Below are positions 1-7,510 of a stretch of DNA of 57,616 bases, one piece after another (the first letter of the stretch is position 1; each line of letters begins with the position of its first letter). This DNA comes from an uncultured Oscillospiraceae bacterium. GTDB taxonomy: Bacteria; Bacillota; Clostridia; Oscillospirales; Oscillospiraceae. Below the pieces are notes generated by a model, which saw only the letters and a list, made by a program, of their open reading frames with translations, did no database searches and was not told the DNA's origin. The DNA is taken from assembly GCA_934565795.1 (NCBI GenBank), contig CAKTIM010000012.1, forward strand, positions 1-57,616, in the 5' to 3' direction. The position numbers and the translations under genes are program-made.

Positions 1-51
1 TTTCAGATATCGCTGCTCTTCTTCGCTCAGATATATTTCCTTGTTCTTCAT
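1..51 (-). CDS. N-terminus of a transposase-like protein (partial, runs off left edge)
   Basis: Seventeen codons are visible, beginning with the residues MKNKEIYLSEEEQRYLK. An AAAGGAG ribosome binding site lies 9 bases upstream of the ATG. The opening resembles the N-terminal helix-turn-helix of IS630-family transposases, but this is recognition from a very short stretch. The neighbouring GNAT fragment loses its expected C-terminus at about position 135, which fits an insertion sequence whose end lies between 51 and 135. It could equally be another small DNA-binding protein. The rest of the gene is outside the window. Confidence 0.4.
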   Translation of the reverse strand, partial: MKNKEIYLSEEEQRYLK

Positions 52-115
52 TGTGGTGCACTCCTTTTTTCTTGGCTTCTTATTATATACCACATGAAGA
101 GATGGTTGTAAAGTA

Positions 116-343
116 TTAATAGATATGGGCTACTAGGCTAATCCCCTGCCGCACAACCGTCTGCTCCTTCACCACCCGGTAGCCCCGCTGTAAGAAGAAC
201 GGCTTTGCCGTAACGGATGCGTGGGTTGCAATCGACTTTCCCGGCACGGAAGCTTCCAGCGCATCGCAGATTGCGGAGGCGATCCCCCGCCGCTGGTAAT
301 TCTTGTGAACATAGAGCCTGTCCAGATAGCCGGAGCTGTCCAT
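116..343 (-). pseudogene. GNAT acetyltransferase C-terminal fragment, copy A
   Basis: The frame reads MDSSGYLDRLYVHKNYQRRG then IASAICDALE and later ATHASVTAKPFFLQRGY. This is the C-terminal half of a GNAT N-acetyltransferase, with the acetyl-CoA loop Q-R-R-G-I-A. The N-terminal half (about 70 residues) is missing. The reading frame upstream enters the MITE-like repeat at 355-523 and is not native. The C-terminus also departs from the family after RQGISL. A second fragment with about 90% nucleotide similarity lies at 4976-5172 and begins at the same point. It is probably not functional, since the catalytic fold needs both halves. Confidence 0.75.
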
Positions 344-354
344 ATCTTCAAAGC

Positions 355-523
355 CTAAGGAAGCTCTGATTAAATCGGCAAGAGCTGGCAGCGAGGAATT
401 TTGTTTCCAGGCAAGGGCTGAAAAGTGGCGGAATACTGTATGTATTTCCCACTTTTCAGCCCGCAATATGGGAGCAAAAGGCCCGCTGTCCAGCCGCAGA
501 CGATTTATTCAGAGGTTCCCTAA
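355..523. repeat. MITE-like structured repeat, copy 1 (169 bp)
   Basis: One end is TAAGGAAGCTCTGATTAAAT and the other, read inward, is TTAGGGAACCTCTGAATAAA. These are imperfect terminal inverted repeats of about 25 bp. Inside, GGGCTGAAAAGTGG pairs perfectly with CCACTTTTCAGCCC around a second small stem. The right end abuts the TAG stop of the gene at 524-868. Other copies are at 3723, 6375, 16771, 23727 and 25592. Confidence 0.85.
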
Positions 524-868
524 CTATCCTTTTTCAAAGTTTCCCGTACACCATGCCATAGACTCTTGCAGTTCCTGGCTAAAATCGCCCAAATCTCCCA
601 GTGTAATCACACCATATTGCAATAAATATAAAATATCATTCCGCATCTGACTGCGGCGCATATCAATAATAACTCCTGGATTGTGCTTATCTTTGGCTAT
701 CCGTTTCTCCAATGTCCAAAACTTTTCGGACGCATTTTCTTTGGAACACAGGATCGTTTGATACTCCTCCACAAGCCTCTCCATATAAGTCTCCTGCCAA
801 ACGGGGACTTTTTTGCGAAACTGCTTCCAATCCGATTCAAGGCAATCACTGTACATCAATTCATACAT
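524..868 (-). CDS. Conserved hypothetical protein, 114 aa
   Basis: A short, soluble, highly charged protein (MYELMYSDCLESDWKQFRKK onwards), rich in Trp, Glu and Lys, with no signal peptide or membrane segment. I have the impression of a small family seen in clostridial genomes, but I cannot assign a function. It starts six bases after the PRiA4-type gene, with AAAGGGGG just upstream. An alternative start four codons inside, at 856, would have better spacing. The two genes probably form one transcript. The stop codon TAG directly adjoins a MITE-like repeat, which could act as its 3' end. Confidence 0.65.
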   Translation of the reverse strand: MYELMYSDCLESDWKQFRKKVPVWQETYMERLVEEYQTILCSKENASEKFWTLEKRIAKDKHNPGVIIDMRRSQMRNDILYLLQYGVITLGDLGDFSQELQESMAWCTGNFEKG

Positions 869-874
869 CCCCCT

Positions 875-2071
875 TTATTCTTCAAAGAAGCTTGTCTGTC
901 CATCAATGGGTCTATTCTTTTCTTTTGACAAAATCTCATGCATTTCTACAGGCGTGTATCCCCGATTGGAATGCTTATGTGTATGGTTGTTCAAATCCTG
1001 AATCAGTTGCGCAAATTCAACAGCATCCCACTTCTCACAATCCACTATTTTGGTCTCGTCGAAATACTTGAGAAGATTCTTCAATGGACAGTCCTTCACA
1101 ATGAGCTGCTGCAAATCCACACAGCAATCCTTCACATCCCCTTGCGGCAAATTTGTTGTGGCGTGCAAATATTGCAGCATTGCAGCCTTCTGCGGAGTAT
1201 CGGGGAAATACGTTTCATCTGCAAACCTGAGAAACTCCTCTTTGGGAAAAATCTTCAGCGGCTTTCCATTCTGCTGTCGGCCCAGCTGCCGAATGCCTTG
1301 CTCCAGATTATCAAGCAGCATTATGGTCGCAACCTGGCAGCATTTTGCCGGATGGCTTTTGTCAAATTTCACACCCGGTATATCCACAATGAGGAAATTG
1401 TCCCCCGCCTGCATGTCCATATCAATGACCGCCAGCACCAGCATAAAGGACTGCTCTTCCATTGGCGGATTCTGGCTGTTATAAATCTCAAGTAATTCTT
1501 CAACGGGAAGTAACCCATATAGGGATGCCGCCGCATTCAGATATTTTCGTATTTCATCAACTGTTTCCCGCTTTATTGGAAGACTTGAATACAGATTTTC
1601 CCGCTCTTCTTCTGTAAGCGGTGCGTCCTCCTCTTCCAGTCCCATTTCTTCATCATCGTCTTCTTCATATTCCTCTTCCTGATCCGGGTACTGCGCCGGT
1701 GCTTCCCCCACCGTGCGAACCACTCCGGGAATGTCTGTTCTCTCCTCCAGTTCCCGCAGCACCTTGCATTGGAACCGCCATTCGTCCCCAAAATCAAACA
1801 GGAATTTGAATTTATCTCCCTTTTCCAGCCGCAGCTGACGGAGCGTAACATCACTGGAGTATTTTTCAACATCGTCCACGTAATCGGAGTAATATGCCCG
1901 TACGCTGCTCCAATACCGATCATCCAGAAAGAATGCATGGGCATGGTCATCGTCAAAATCGAACGCATCCAGAATCGCTTCATGCAGTCTGTCAAGCGTT
2001 TCCTGTTCTCCTATGCGAATATGGCGATAGCACCCTGCTCCCAGGGAGGCACTGATTACATAGCTTTTCAT
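875..2071 (-). CDS. PRiA4-ORF3-like (IS1096 TnpR-type) family protein, 398 aa
   Basis: The first 130 residues (YVISASLGAGCYRHIRI, FDFDDDHAHAFFLDDR, KFKFLFDFGDEWRFQCKVL) match the plasmid pRiA4b ORF-3-like domain found in many bacterial and mobile-element proteins of unknown biochemical role. A very acidic linker follows at about residues 150-175 (runs of Glu and Asp), then about 230 residues that I do not recognise. The start at 2071 is chosen because AAAGGGGA precedes that ATG; the longer frame to 2125 has no ribosome binding site. Downstream it is closely followed by the gene at 524-868. Its biological role is not known. Confidence 0.75.
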   Translation of the reverse strand: MKSYVISASLGAGCYRHIRIGEQETLDRLHEAILDAFDFDDDHAHAFFLDDRYWSSVRAYYSDYVDDVEKYSSDVTLRQLRLEKGDKFKFLFDFGDEWRFQCKVLRELEERTDIPGVVRTVGEAPAQYPDQEEEYEEDDDEEMGLEEEDAPLTEEERENLYSSLPIKRETVDEIRKYLNAAASLYGLLPVEELLEIYNSQNPPMEEQSFMLVLAVIDMDMQAGDNFLIVDIPGVKFDKSHPAKCCQVATIMLLDNLEQGIRQLGRQQNGKPLKIFPKEEFLRFADETYFPDTPQKAAMLQYLHATTNLPQGDVKDCCVDLQQLIVKDCPLKNLLKYFDETKIVDCEKWDAVEFAQLIQDLNNHTHKHSNRGYTPVEMHEILSKEKNRPIDGQTSFFEE

Positions 2072-2159
2072 GACGGAACATCCCCTTTTTGTTTTCATCA
2101 TACCACAAGCCAGCAAGCAACGCAATGAGGATTCTTCCAGTCAAAACACCATTGCCGTC

Positions 2160-2966
2160 CTAATCCACAGGTGTCCGCTTTTTTTCAAACCGTTCCAACA
2201 CCGCCCGCAGATCTTCCGGCAGCCTGCGCCGTGCCTCCCGCTTTAGATTCTCTGGGATCCCGTAAAAAGCCTCTGCCATAGAACCTGCGATACAGGTCAA
2301 AGTATCGCTGTCGCCGCCCAGGGAGACGGCGGTGCGGATCACGTCCTCAAAATCCCCACCCTCCAGAAACGCTGTGACAGCCTCCGGCACTGTTTTCTGG
2401 CAGGTCTCCACATGACGGTAATCGGGGCGTATCTCGTCGCAGGTTCGGCTTAGGTCGTAGCCAAACTGCGTTATTACGTAGTCTTTTATCTCAGCTTTGC
2501 CGCTGCCGGTTCTTGCCAGATAAATAACCGCCGTCACAGCTTCCGCACCCTTGATGCCCTCCGGGTGATCGTGGGTGACGCTGGCGGTCAGCCTGGCCAT
2601 CCACCGGGTGGTTTCCAGATCACCGTACAGCCAGCCCGCCGCGGATACCCGCATAGCCGAACCGTTGCCACAGCTGCCGTAGGGCTGGGGATTTTTCTCC
2701 CGCAGCCAGTGCTGGAATATACAGCCATATCCTGCACCGGGATACCTTCTTCCAAAGCACTGCATAGACTTTACAATTCGGGCACATATCTTCTGTTCCT
2801 CCTCTCCCGGGGTGCTGTCCATCAACGCATCCGCCACAGCCAATGTCATTATGCTGTCATCTGTAAATTGGGAATGTCGGGAAAACAGGGGAAATTTCTT
2901 CGTTTTGTCCCCCATGTCGAATTCATAGGGACTGCCGATGATATCGCCCAGAATTGCGCCATACAT
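2160..2966 (-). CDS. ADP-ribosylglycohydrolase (DraG/ARH family), 268 aa
   Basis: Members of this family remove ADP-ribose from modified proteins or small molecules using a binuclear Mg centre. The start MYGAILGDIIGSPYEF is the typical N-terminus. The metal ligands are visible in FTDDSIMTLAVADAL near residue 33 and in SLGGDSDTLTCIAGSMAEA near residue 215. GNGSAMRV near residue 100 is also characteristic. The ATG follows the VWA stop codon by one base and has GGGGAGGAA upstream, so the genes are translationally coupled. With the macro-domain gene at 3947-4945, this makes a small ADP-ribose-handling cluster. Confidence 0.9.
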   Translation of the reverse strand: MYGAILGDIIGSPYEFDMGDKTKKFPLFSRHSQFTDDSIMTLAVADALMDSTPGEEEQKICARIVKSMQCFGRRYPGAGYGCIFQHWLREKNPQPYGSCGNGSAMRVSAAGWLYGDLETTRWMARLTASVTHDHPEGIKGAEAVTAVIYLARTGSGKAEIKDYVITQFGYDLSRTCDEIRPDYRHVETCQKTVPEAVTAFLEGGDFEDVIRTAVSLGGDSDTLTCIAGSMAEAFYGIPENLKREARRRLPEDLRAVLERFEKKRTPVD

Positions 2967-2967
2967 A

Positions 2968-3618
2968 TTACTTGTTCCTCCCCTTGAAATCCCGCTCAAT
3001 TTTCCGCTTCCAATCCGCCTGCAGCGGCGCCGCGCTGCTGCGTACCTGGTGAACTGCCTCGCAAACGGACGCATAGATCACTTCCGTGCCCCGGCTGTCG
3101 GCATGGTAGCTGGCCGCGCACTCGGGACGAATACCAAAACGTCCTGCTTCCCCTGCGGCATCAATGTTCGCTCCCAGGAACAGGAACTCCCAGCCGTATT
3201 TCTTCTGCTGGCGCTGGATCATGGTTTTGACCCGGTCATAGCTGTAAAGGCGGCTGGCGTTTTCCATGCCATCGGTCGTAATGACGAAGAGGGTCTTTTC
3301 CGGCCGATCCTCCTCTCTGGCATACTTGTGGACGTTGCCGATGTGGTGAATGGCGCCGCCCACCGCGTCCAGCAGGGCCGTGCAGCCCCGGACAAAGTAT
3401 TCCTTCTCCGTCAGCGGCTCCATTCGTTCCAGCGGCACCCGGTCATGGATCACCTGGGTGCTGTTGTCAAAGAGCACCGTGGAAATAAGTGCCTGGCCCG
3501 GCTCCTTCTTCTGCTTTTCGATCATAGCATTGAAGCCGCCGATGGTGTCCTTTTCCAGCCCCGCCATGGAGCCGCTGCGATCGAGAATAAATACGATCTC
3601 CGTTACGTTCTGTTTCAT
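2968..3618 (-). CDS. von Willebrand factor type A domain protein, 216 aa
   Basis: The sequence TEIVFILDRSGSMAG near the N-terminus is a complete MIDAS metal-binding motif (DxSxS), followed by the conserved Thr in RGCTALLDAVG and the Asp in ITTDGMENAS. The protein is one cytoplasmic VWA domain plus a short basic tail. Such proteins often bind partner proteins through the metal site. The start is placed at MKQNVTEI because TGGAGG sits 8 bases upstream; a frame five residues longer lacks this. It is immediately followed by the ADP-ribosylglycohydrolase, so the two products may act together. That partnership is inference. Confidence 0.88.
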   Translation of the reverse strand: MKQNVTEIVFILDRSGSMAGLEKDTIGGFNAMIEKQKKEPGQALISTVLFDNSTQVIHDRVPLERMEPLTEKEYFVRGCTALLDAVGGAIHHIGNVHKYAREEDRPEKTLFVITTDGMENASRLYSYDRVKTMIQRQQKKYGWEFLFLGANIDAAGEAGRFGIRPECAASYHADSRGTEVIYASVCEAVHQVRSSAAPLQADWKRKIERDFKGRNK

Positions 3619-3641
3619 TTCAAATTCCTCCATACATAAAT

Positions 3642-3681
3642 AATGAGGCCGCAGGTGTTTTGCAACCTTGTGGCCTCATTA
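3642..3681. terminator. Hairpin upstream of the VWA gene
   Basis: AATGAGGCC and GGCCTCATT form a near-perfect inverted repeat with a loop of about 20 bases. It lies between MITE copy 2 and the VWA gene. It has no clear T tract on the minus strand, so it may be a terminator for the macro gene or a leader structure. Confidence 0.45.
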
Positions 3682-3722
3682 TACCGTATCCATTCTCTGC
3701 TTTGGTCTCCTGACGGGAGACC

Positions 3723-3949
3723 TTAGGGAAGCTCTGATTAAATCGGTAAGAGCTGACAGCGAGAGATTTTTCACCAGATGAAAGTATCAAAAGTGGAGGA
3801 ATACTGTATGTACCCGCAAGGGGTATGCCGCATCCGTAAGCCAGCTTACGCTGGCAACGGCTGCGCAATATTTCCCGCTTTTGATGCTGCACAGCTGGGG
3901 AAAAAGATCCGCTGCTCAGCCGCAGACGATTTATTCAGAGGTTCCCTTA
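3723..3949. repeat. MITE-like structured repeat, copy 2 (long form, about 227 bp)
   Basis: This has the same ends as copy 1 (TTAGGGAAGCTCTGATTAAA and, read inward, TAAGGGAACCTCTGAATAAA). The central stem differs in sequence but still pairs: AGTATCAAAAGTGG with CCGCTTTTGATGCT, using G-U pairs if transcribed. An extra module of about 58 bp at 3812-3869 carries its own hairpin (GCCAGC TTAC GCTGGC). The same module is in copy 3. The right terminal repeat contains the TAA stop codon of the macro-domain gene. Confidence 0.85.
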
Positions 3950-4945
3950 GCAGCCTAAGCATACCTGGTCAAATTGGTAGAGGGCAGCGTTGATCTCGTA
4001 AATATCATAGATGCCCTGCCGGATGTAGAATTCGATTATCATATCGAAGGTACTGCTGTGGGACAGAGAAAAACCAACCGTCCGCAGCAAATCCTCCGTT
4101 TCCTTCAGCGGCAGCTCCAGCGCAATGGCAAAGGCAAGCACGGTGGGCTTGCTGGGCTTGTACTTGGGATCGTTGTTGATTTTCCAAAACGTTTTCTTGC
4201 TGACATTTGCCCGCTTGTAGCATTGAACCTCCGTCATGTGCTTTCGGTCAATGAGCTTCAGAAGCGTCACCGCAAAGCTATCGTCCTGACGCTTCAGCCA
4301 ATCATTCAGACTTTGTGGCGCTCCGCAGGGCATGGATTCATAGCAGACAGGCGCTGCCCTTTCTGGCATTGCAGCCTCTTTGAATCGGCGGTTTGCCGGG
4401 GCCGGGGCAGTCAGTGGTATCTCCCGTGCGGAGCACAGGAACCGTTCCAGTTCCACCCGGCGACCGATCTCATAGGCATTTCTGTCATAAACGCAGAGGA
4501 ATACCCGCAGCTCCCCGTCCGTTGCCGTCAGGTAATCCCGGATTGCCGCCGCGGCGATGGAAAGCACATGGTTCTTGGGAAAGCCAAAGGTTCCGGAAGA
4601 AATCAGAGGAAAGGCAATAGAGGATAGCCCCATTTCTCCCGCCTTCAGCAGGGCGTTCAGATAGCATGCACGCAGCAGCATCCCTTCATTTTTCCTTCCA
4701 CCCGTCCAAACCGGCCCCATGGTATGAAACACATAGCGGCAGGGCAGATCATACCCATCTGTTACCACAATTTCAATCTGGCACAGTGTCCCCAGACTCC
4801 TGCATGCCTGTCCTAAACGAGGCCCCGCCGCTTTGTGAATGGCGCGATCCGTCCCACCAAAGCCGGAAAAGCGGCCGTCCGTAGGATTCACAATGGCATC
4901 CGCCTGAATCTTCGTGATGTCGCTGTGGATAATTTCAAAGGGCAT
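3947..4945 (-). CDS. Macro-domain protein with C-terminal helical domain, 332 aa
   Basis: Residues 1-160 form a macro domain, the fold that binds or hydrolyses ADP-ribose. The signatures are SDITKIQADAIVNPTDGRFSG (shown as far as the glycine-rich loop), then FGGTDRAIHKAAG and FPLISSGTFGFPK. Residues 220-332 form an alpha-helical region (LLKLIDRKHMTEVQCYKRAN, then KTFWKINNDPKYKPSKPT) that resembles a helix-turn-helix fused to some Firmicute macro proteins. The ATG at 4945 has GGGGGAG upstream. The stop codon TAA is supplied by the terminal repeat of MITE copy 2. Its likely work with the nearby ADP-ribosylglycohydrolase is removing or sensing ADP-ribose modifications. Confidence 0.85.
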   Translation of the reverse strand: MPFEIIHSDITKIQADAIVNPTDGRFSGFGGTDRAIHKAAGPRLGQACRSLGTLCQIEIVVTDGYDLPCRYVFHTMGPVWTGGRKNEGMLLRACYLNALLKAGEMGLSSIAFPLISSGTFGFPKNHVLSIAAAAIRDYLTATDGELRVFLCVYDRNAYEIGRRVELERFLCSAREIPLTAPAPANRRFKEAAMPERAAPVCYESMPCGAPQSLNDWLKRQDDSFAVTLLKLIDRKHMTEVQCYKRANVSKKTFWKINNDPKYKPSKPTVLAFAIALELPLKETEDLLRTVGFSLSHSSTFDMIIEFYIRQGIYDIYEINAALYQFDQVCLGC

Positions 4946-4975
4946 ATTGCTCTCTCCCCCCACTCTCTTCCTCGC

Positions 4976-5172
4976 TTACACACAACTGTCTGCTTCTTCA
5001 CCACCCGGTAGCCCCGTTGTAGGAAGAACGGCTTTGCCGTAATGGAAGCGTGGGTTGTAATCGGCTTTCCCGGCACGGAGGCTTCCAGCGCATCGCAGAT
5101 TGCGGAGGCGATCCCCCGCCGCTGGTAGTCCTTGTGAACGTAGAGCCTGTCCAGGTAGCCGGAGCTGTCCAT
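4976..5172 (-). pseudogene. GNAT acetyltransferase C-terminal fragment, copy B
   Basis: The frame reads MDSSGYLDRLYVHKDYQRRG, IASAICDALE, then THASITAKPFFLQRGYRVV. It is about 90% identical in DNA to the fragment at 116-343 and is truncated at the same N-terminal point. Its frame then runs without its native stop into the 5' region of the macro gene. The paired fragments suggest a duplication of an already truncated gene, or two independent losses at one breakpoint. I see no start signal or N-terminal half. Confidence 0.72.
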
Positions 5173-5215
5173 ATCTCCAAATGTTTACGGTTTTTCACAG
5201 CAAGCCAGTGTATAT

Positions 5216-5953
5216 CTACACTTTCACATTTGGATTTACAAACTGTCCATGATTTTTCGTTCTGTTCCCGTACTGGATGGCAAATTTGGGGCAGCGGTGC
5301 AGGCAGCCGAGGCACATGACGCACTTTTCCTTGACCCAAACGGGCTTTTTCTCCTGCATTTCGATGGCCTGCACCGGGCATTTTCTGGCACACAGGCCGC
5401 AGCCGACACAGCTGTCCTCTACATGGAGGTTCGAGGTGCGCCGCACCTTGTTATTATAGATTGGCTAAGCAATCAGCTTCGTGAGAATCAATGGGGTACT
5501 GTGGGGCATATGGCGGTTTGTGCGGCGTTCTTCCACGCTGCGGATGATGCCGCTGATTTCTTTTTCCGTGGTTTTTGTGTACCTGGCAACCTTTTCCGGG
5601 GTAGAAAGGTCAAAGATGGGCGTCCATGTGTCTACCATCCGAACAGAATAAAAGACATCGATCTTCCGTCCCTGGATGATCTCGTTGGCCAATGCGCCGG
5701 ACGCGCCGGGGGTTGTCCCATAGGTGGCCACAAAATACAGGTACTCTGTCTGGAAAGTCGCCTGCTTCAGGAATTCTTTGACAATGCTCGGCAGGCCCCA
5801 ATCGTATGTTGGGGAAATAATCCCGATTTTTTCATCCGCAAAAGCATCGCGTTTTTCCCGGATACAGTCCACAATCGAGAGCACTTCCCCGTCACCCGCC
5901 AGGCGCTCCGCCACATATTTACAGTTTCCCGTTGCCGAAAAATATAAGTTCAA
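5216..5953 (-). pseudogene. EFR1-type flavodoxin/ferredoxin protein interrupted by an in-frame TAG
   Basis: The frame is continuous over 246 codons except for one amber codon at 5465-5467 (residue 163). The N-terminal part begins with NLYFSATGNCKYVAERL, a flavodoxin-like FMN loop, and continues through SPTYDWGLPSIVKEFL. The C-terminal part has two 4Fe-4S motifs, CVGCGLCARKCP and CVMCLGCLHRCP. The family is normally one polypeptide carrying both parts. The start is TTG at 5953, with AGGAGGT upstream. One base change would restore the whole protein, so the loss looks recent, unless the codon is read through or is a sequencing error. A short GTG-started ferredoxin from about 5446 might still be made. 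Confidence 0.85.
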
Positions 5954-6096
5954 TCCGCCGCACCTCCTGTACTCCGACGTTTTTCTTCCAACTGCGGTTA
6001 TTTGGAATTTCCGAACAGCTGACCTTTCGCAGGGTTTACCTTACCTGTTTATTTTTTCTCCTGCCAGACTATCGGGCAAACACATCCTATTTGCAT

Positions 6097-6348
6097 TCAC
6101 GGCTCTTCCGTCGGGGGGAAATGCGCTGTTTGCCATGTCAGGAATGCCTCAGTGGGATTTTTTGCCCGTTTTTTGAGCTGGAACAGATGAAGCTCGTACA
6201 GCTCCCATTCTCTGCCGGCCATGTCTGATTCCAGCTTTTCCACCACCTCCCAGCAGTCCTGGCAGAGCTTAACTTCCCCAGCGCCATCTCCAACCGAGTA
6301 AAATATGTCAAACAACCTTTTCTTTGCACCACAGAAGCTACAAACCAT
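6097..6348 (-). CDS. Small zinc-ribbon-like protein, 83 aa
   Basis: MVCSFCGAKKRLFDIFYSVG followed by VKLCQDCWEVVEKLE gives two CxxC pairs 26 residues apart, typical of a structural zinc knuckle. The rest is helical and charged (REWELYELHLFQLKKRAKN). GGAAGGGG lies about 5 bases upstream of the ATG. The family is unknown to me. It is between EFR1 remnants and a MITE copy and has no obvious operon partner. A regulatory or RNA-binding role is possible but only a guess. Confidence 0.65.
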   Translation of the reverse strand: MVCSFCGAKKRLFDIFYSVGDGAGEVKLCQDCWEVVEKLESDMAGREWELYELHLFQLKKRAKNPTEAFLTWQTAHFPPTEEP

Positions 6349-6374
6349 AAAAATCCCCTTCCGTTATCTGTTTT

Positions 6375-6590
6375 TTAGGGAACCTCTGATTAAATCAGCA
6401 AGAGCTGGCAGCGCGGAATTTTGCTTCCAGGCAAGGGCTGGAATGTGGCGGAATACTTTGTGTACCCGCAAGGGGTATGCCGCATCCGTAAGCCAGCTTA
6501 CGCTGGCAACGGCTGCGCAATATTTCCCACTTTTCAGCCCGCAGTATGGGAGCAAAAGGCCCGCTGTCCAGCCGCAGGCGATTTATTCAG
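6375..6590. repeat. MITE-like structured repeat, copy 3 (long form, right end truncated)
   Basis: It begins TTAGGGAACCTCTGATTAAA and has the central stem GGGCTGGAATGTGG pairing with CCACTTTTCAGCCC (one mismatch, one G-U). It includes the same 58-bp internal module as copy 2. The right terminal repeat stops after GATTTATTCAG; the expected AGGTTCCCTAA is missing. It lies just beyond the 3' end of the MazG-like gene. Confidence 0.82.
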
Positions 6591-6617
6591 CACTCCTTTG
6601 TATCAGAAAGCGGGAAA

Positions 6618-6944
6618 CTACCACTGCCTCATATTCTTCTCAAACTTTTCAGTGTATGCATGCCTCAACTCATCGGCGGTGATGCCGTAGCAGAGCATGA
6701 CATCGTTGTAATACATCAGCACGTCCGCCATCTCCTCGACCAGGTGCGACCGCAGCGCTGTGTTTTCTTTTGCGTTGACGCTGCCGTTCTTTTTCACGAT
6801 GTCGATCACCTCGCCTATTTCGCCAATCATCCACAGCAGCTTATTCTGCCCGGCCTCCGGGCAGATCGGTTCCCATTTGCCCTTGTACTTATCCTGCAAG
6901 GCCTTTTGCATTTCCTGCATTTCGCTGATGCCAAAATCAGCCAT
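6618..6944 (-). CDS. MazG-like nucleotide pyrophosphohydrolase, 108 aa
   Basis: This is a single-domain all-alpha NTP pyrophosphatase of the MazG/dUTPase-like superfamily, which hydrolyses NTPs or dNTPs to monophosphates. The metal-binding pattern ExxE...ExxD is seen in MIGEIGEVIDIVKKNG and LVEEMADVLMYYND. The start is MADFGISEMQ, with GGGAGGCGG upstream; a longer frame to 6998 lacks a signal. The family is usually about 100 residues, so this is full length. The nearest repeat (copy 3) ends 27 bases past its stop codon. Confidence 0.85.
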   Translation of the reverse strand: MADFGISEMQEMQKALQDKYKGKWEPICPEAGQNKLLWMIGEIGEVIDIVKKNGSVNAKENTALRSHLVEEMADVLMYYNDVMLCYGITADELRHAYTEKFEKNMRQW

Positions 6945-7118
6945 TGTATCCGCCTCCCTCACATCTCGATCGTTCTGCGCCCTCCATATGCGCGCCACCA
7001 GTGAAAAGCATCCGCTGGTATTTTATCCTAAAAGCGCTCCAAAATCAACCAAAATTCCCATGCTACGCAGGCGGGAGACGTTGGCGCATGCAATGTCAAA
7101 AAAGTTTTGTGAGATACC

Positions 7119-7147
7119 TTGACAGGCGAGGTACTTCGTGATATCAT
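7119..7147 (+). promoter_or_regulatory. Promoter of the padR operon
   Basis: TTGACA at 7119-7124 and TATCAT at 7142-7147 are separated by 17 bases. The element is 24 bases upstream of the PadR start. GATACC and GGTAC on either side of the -35 could be part of an autoregulatory PadR operator, but this is weak. Confidence 0.7.
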
Positions 7148-7171
7148 AAGGGCCGCAAAGGAGGAATGTCC

Positions 7172-7510
7172 ATGTCCATTGCCGGTGATTTAATCAGAGG
7201 GCACACGGATGCCGTCATATTGGCCCGGCTCCTGCACGGGGACAGCTACGGCTACGAAATCAACAAGGTCATTTCCGGCCTTTCCTCCGGGCGCTTTGAG
7301 CTGAAGGAGGCCACGCTCTACACCGCCTTCAAGCGGCTGGAGGAGCAGGGCTATATCACCTCCTACTGGGGTGACAGCGGCGCAGGCGCGCGGCGGCGGT
7401 ACTATGCCATTACCCCCGCCGGACGCATTGCCAGCAGAAAACTGCGCCTGGAATGGGAGGAAACAAAAGAAATTATGGATAAGCTTATGGAAGCGGAGGA
7501 AGAAACATGA
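7172..7510 (+). CDS. PadR-family transcriptional regulator, 112 aa
   Basis: A winged helix-turn-helix of the PadR type: GHTDAVILARLLHGDSYGYE, INKVISGLSSGRFELKEATL and the wing GARRRYYAITPAGR are the family landmarks. A C-terminal helix follows (WEETKEIMDKLMEAE), probably for dimerisation. The ATG at 7172 is preferred because AGGAGG is 7 bases upstream; the ATG at 7166 is too close. Its stop overlaps the next start by 4 bases (ATGA), so it heads a three-gene operon. Such regulators usually repress their own operon and respond to membrane or drug stress. Confidence 0.9.
   Translation: MSIAGDLIRGHTDAVILARLLHGDSYGYEINKVISGLSSGRFELKEATLYTAFKRLEEQGYITSYWGDSGAGARRRYYAITPAGRIASRKLRLEWEETKEIMDKLMEAEEET

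Noticed and set aside
3620..3892. Open frame of 90 codons on the minus strand
   Set aside because: It lies mostly inside MITE copy 2, uses no ribosome binding site, and similar translations appear in every copy of the repeat.
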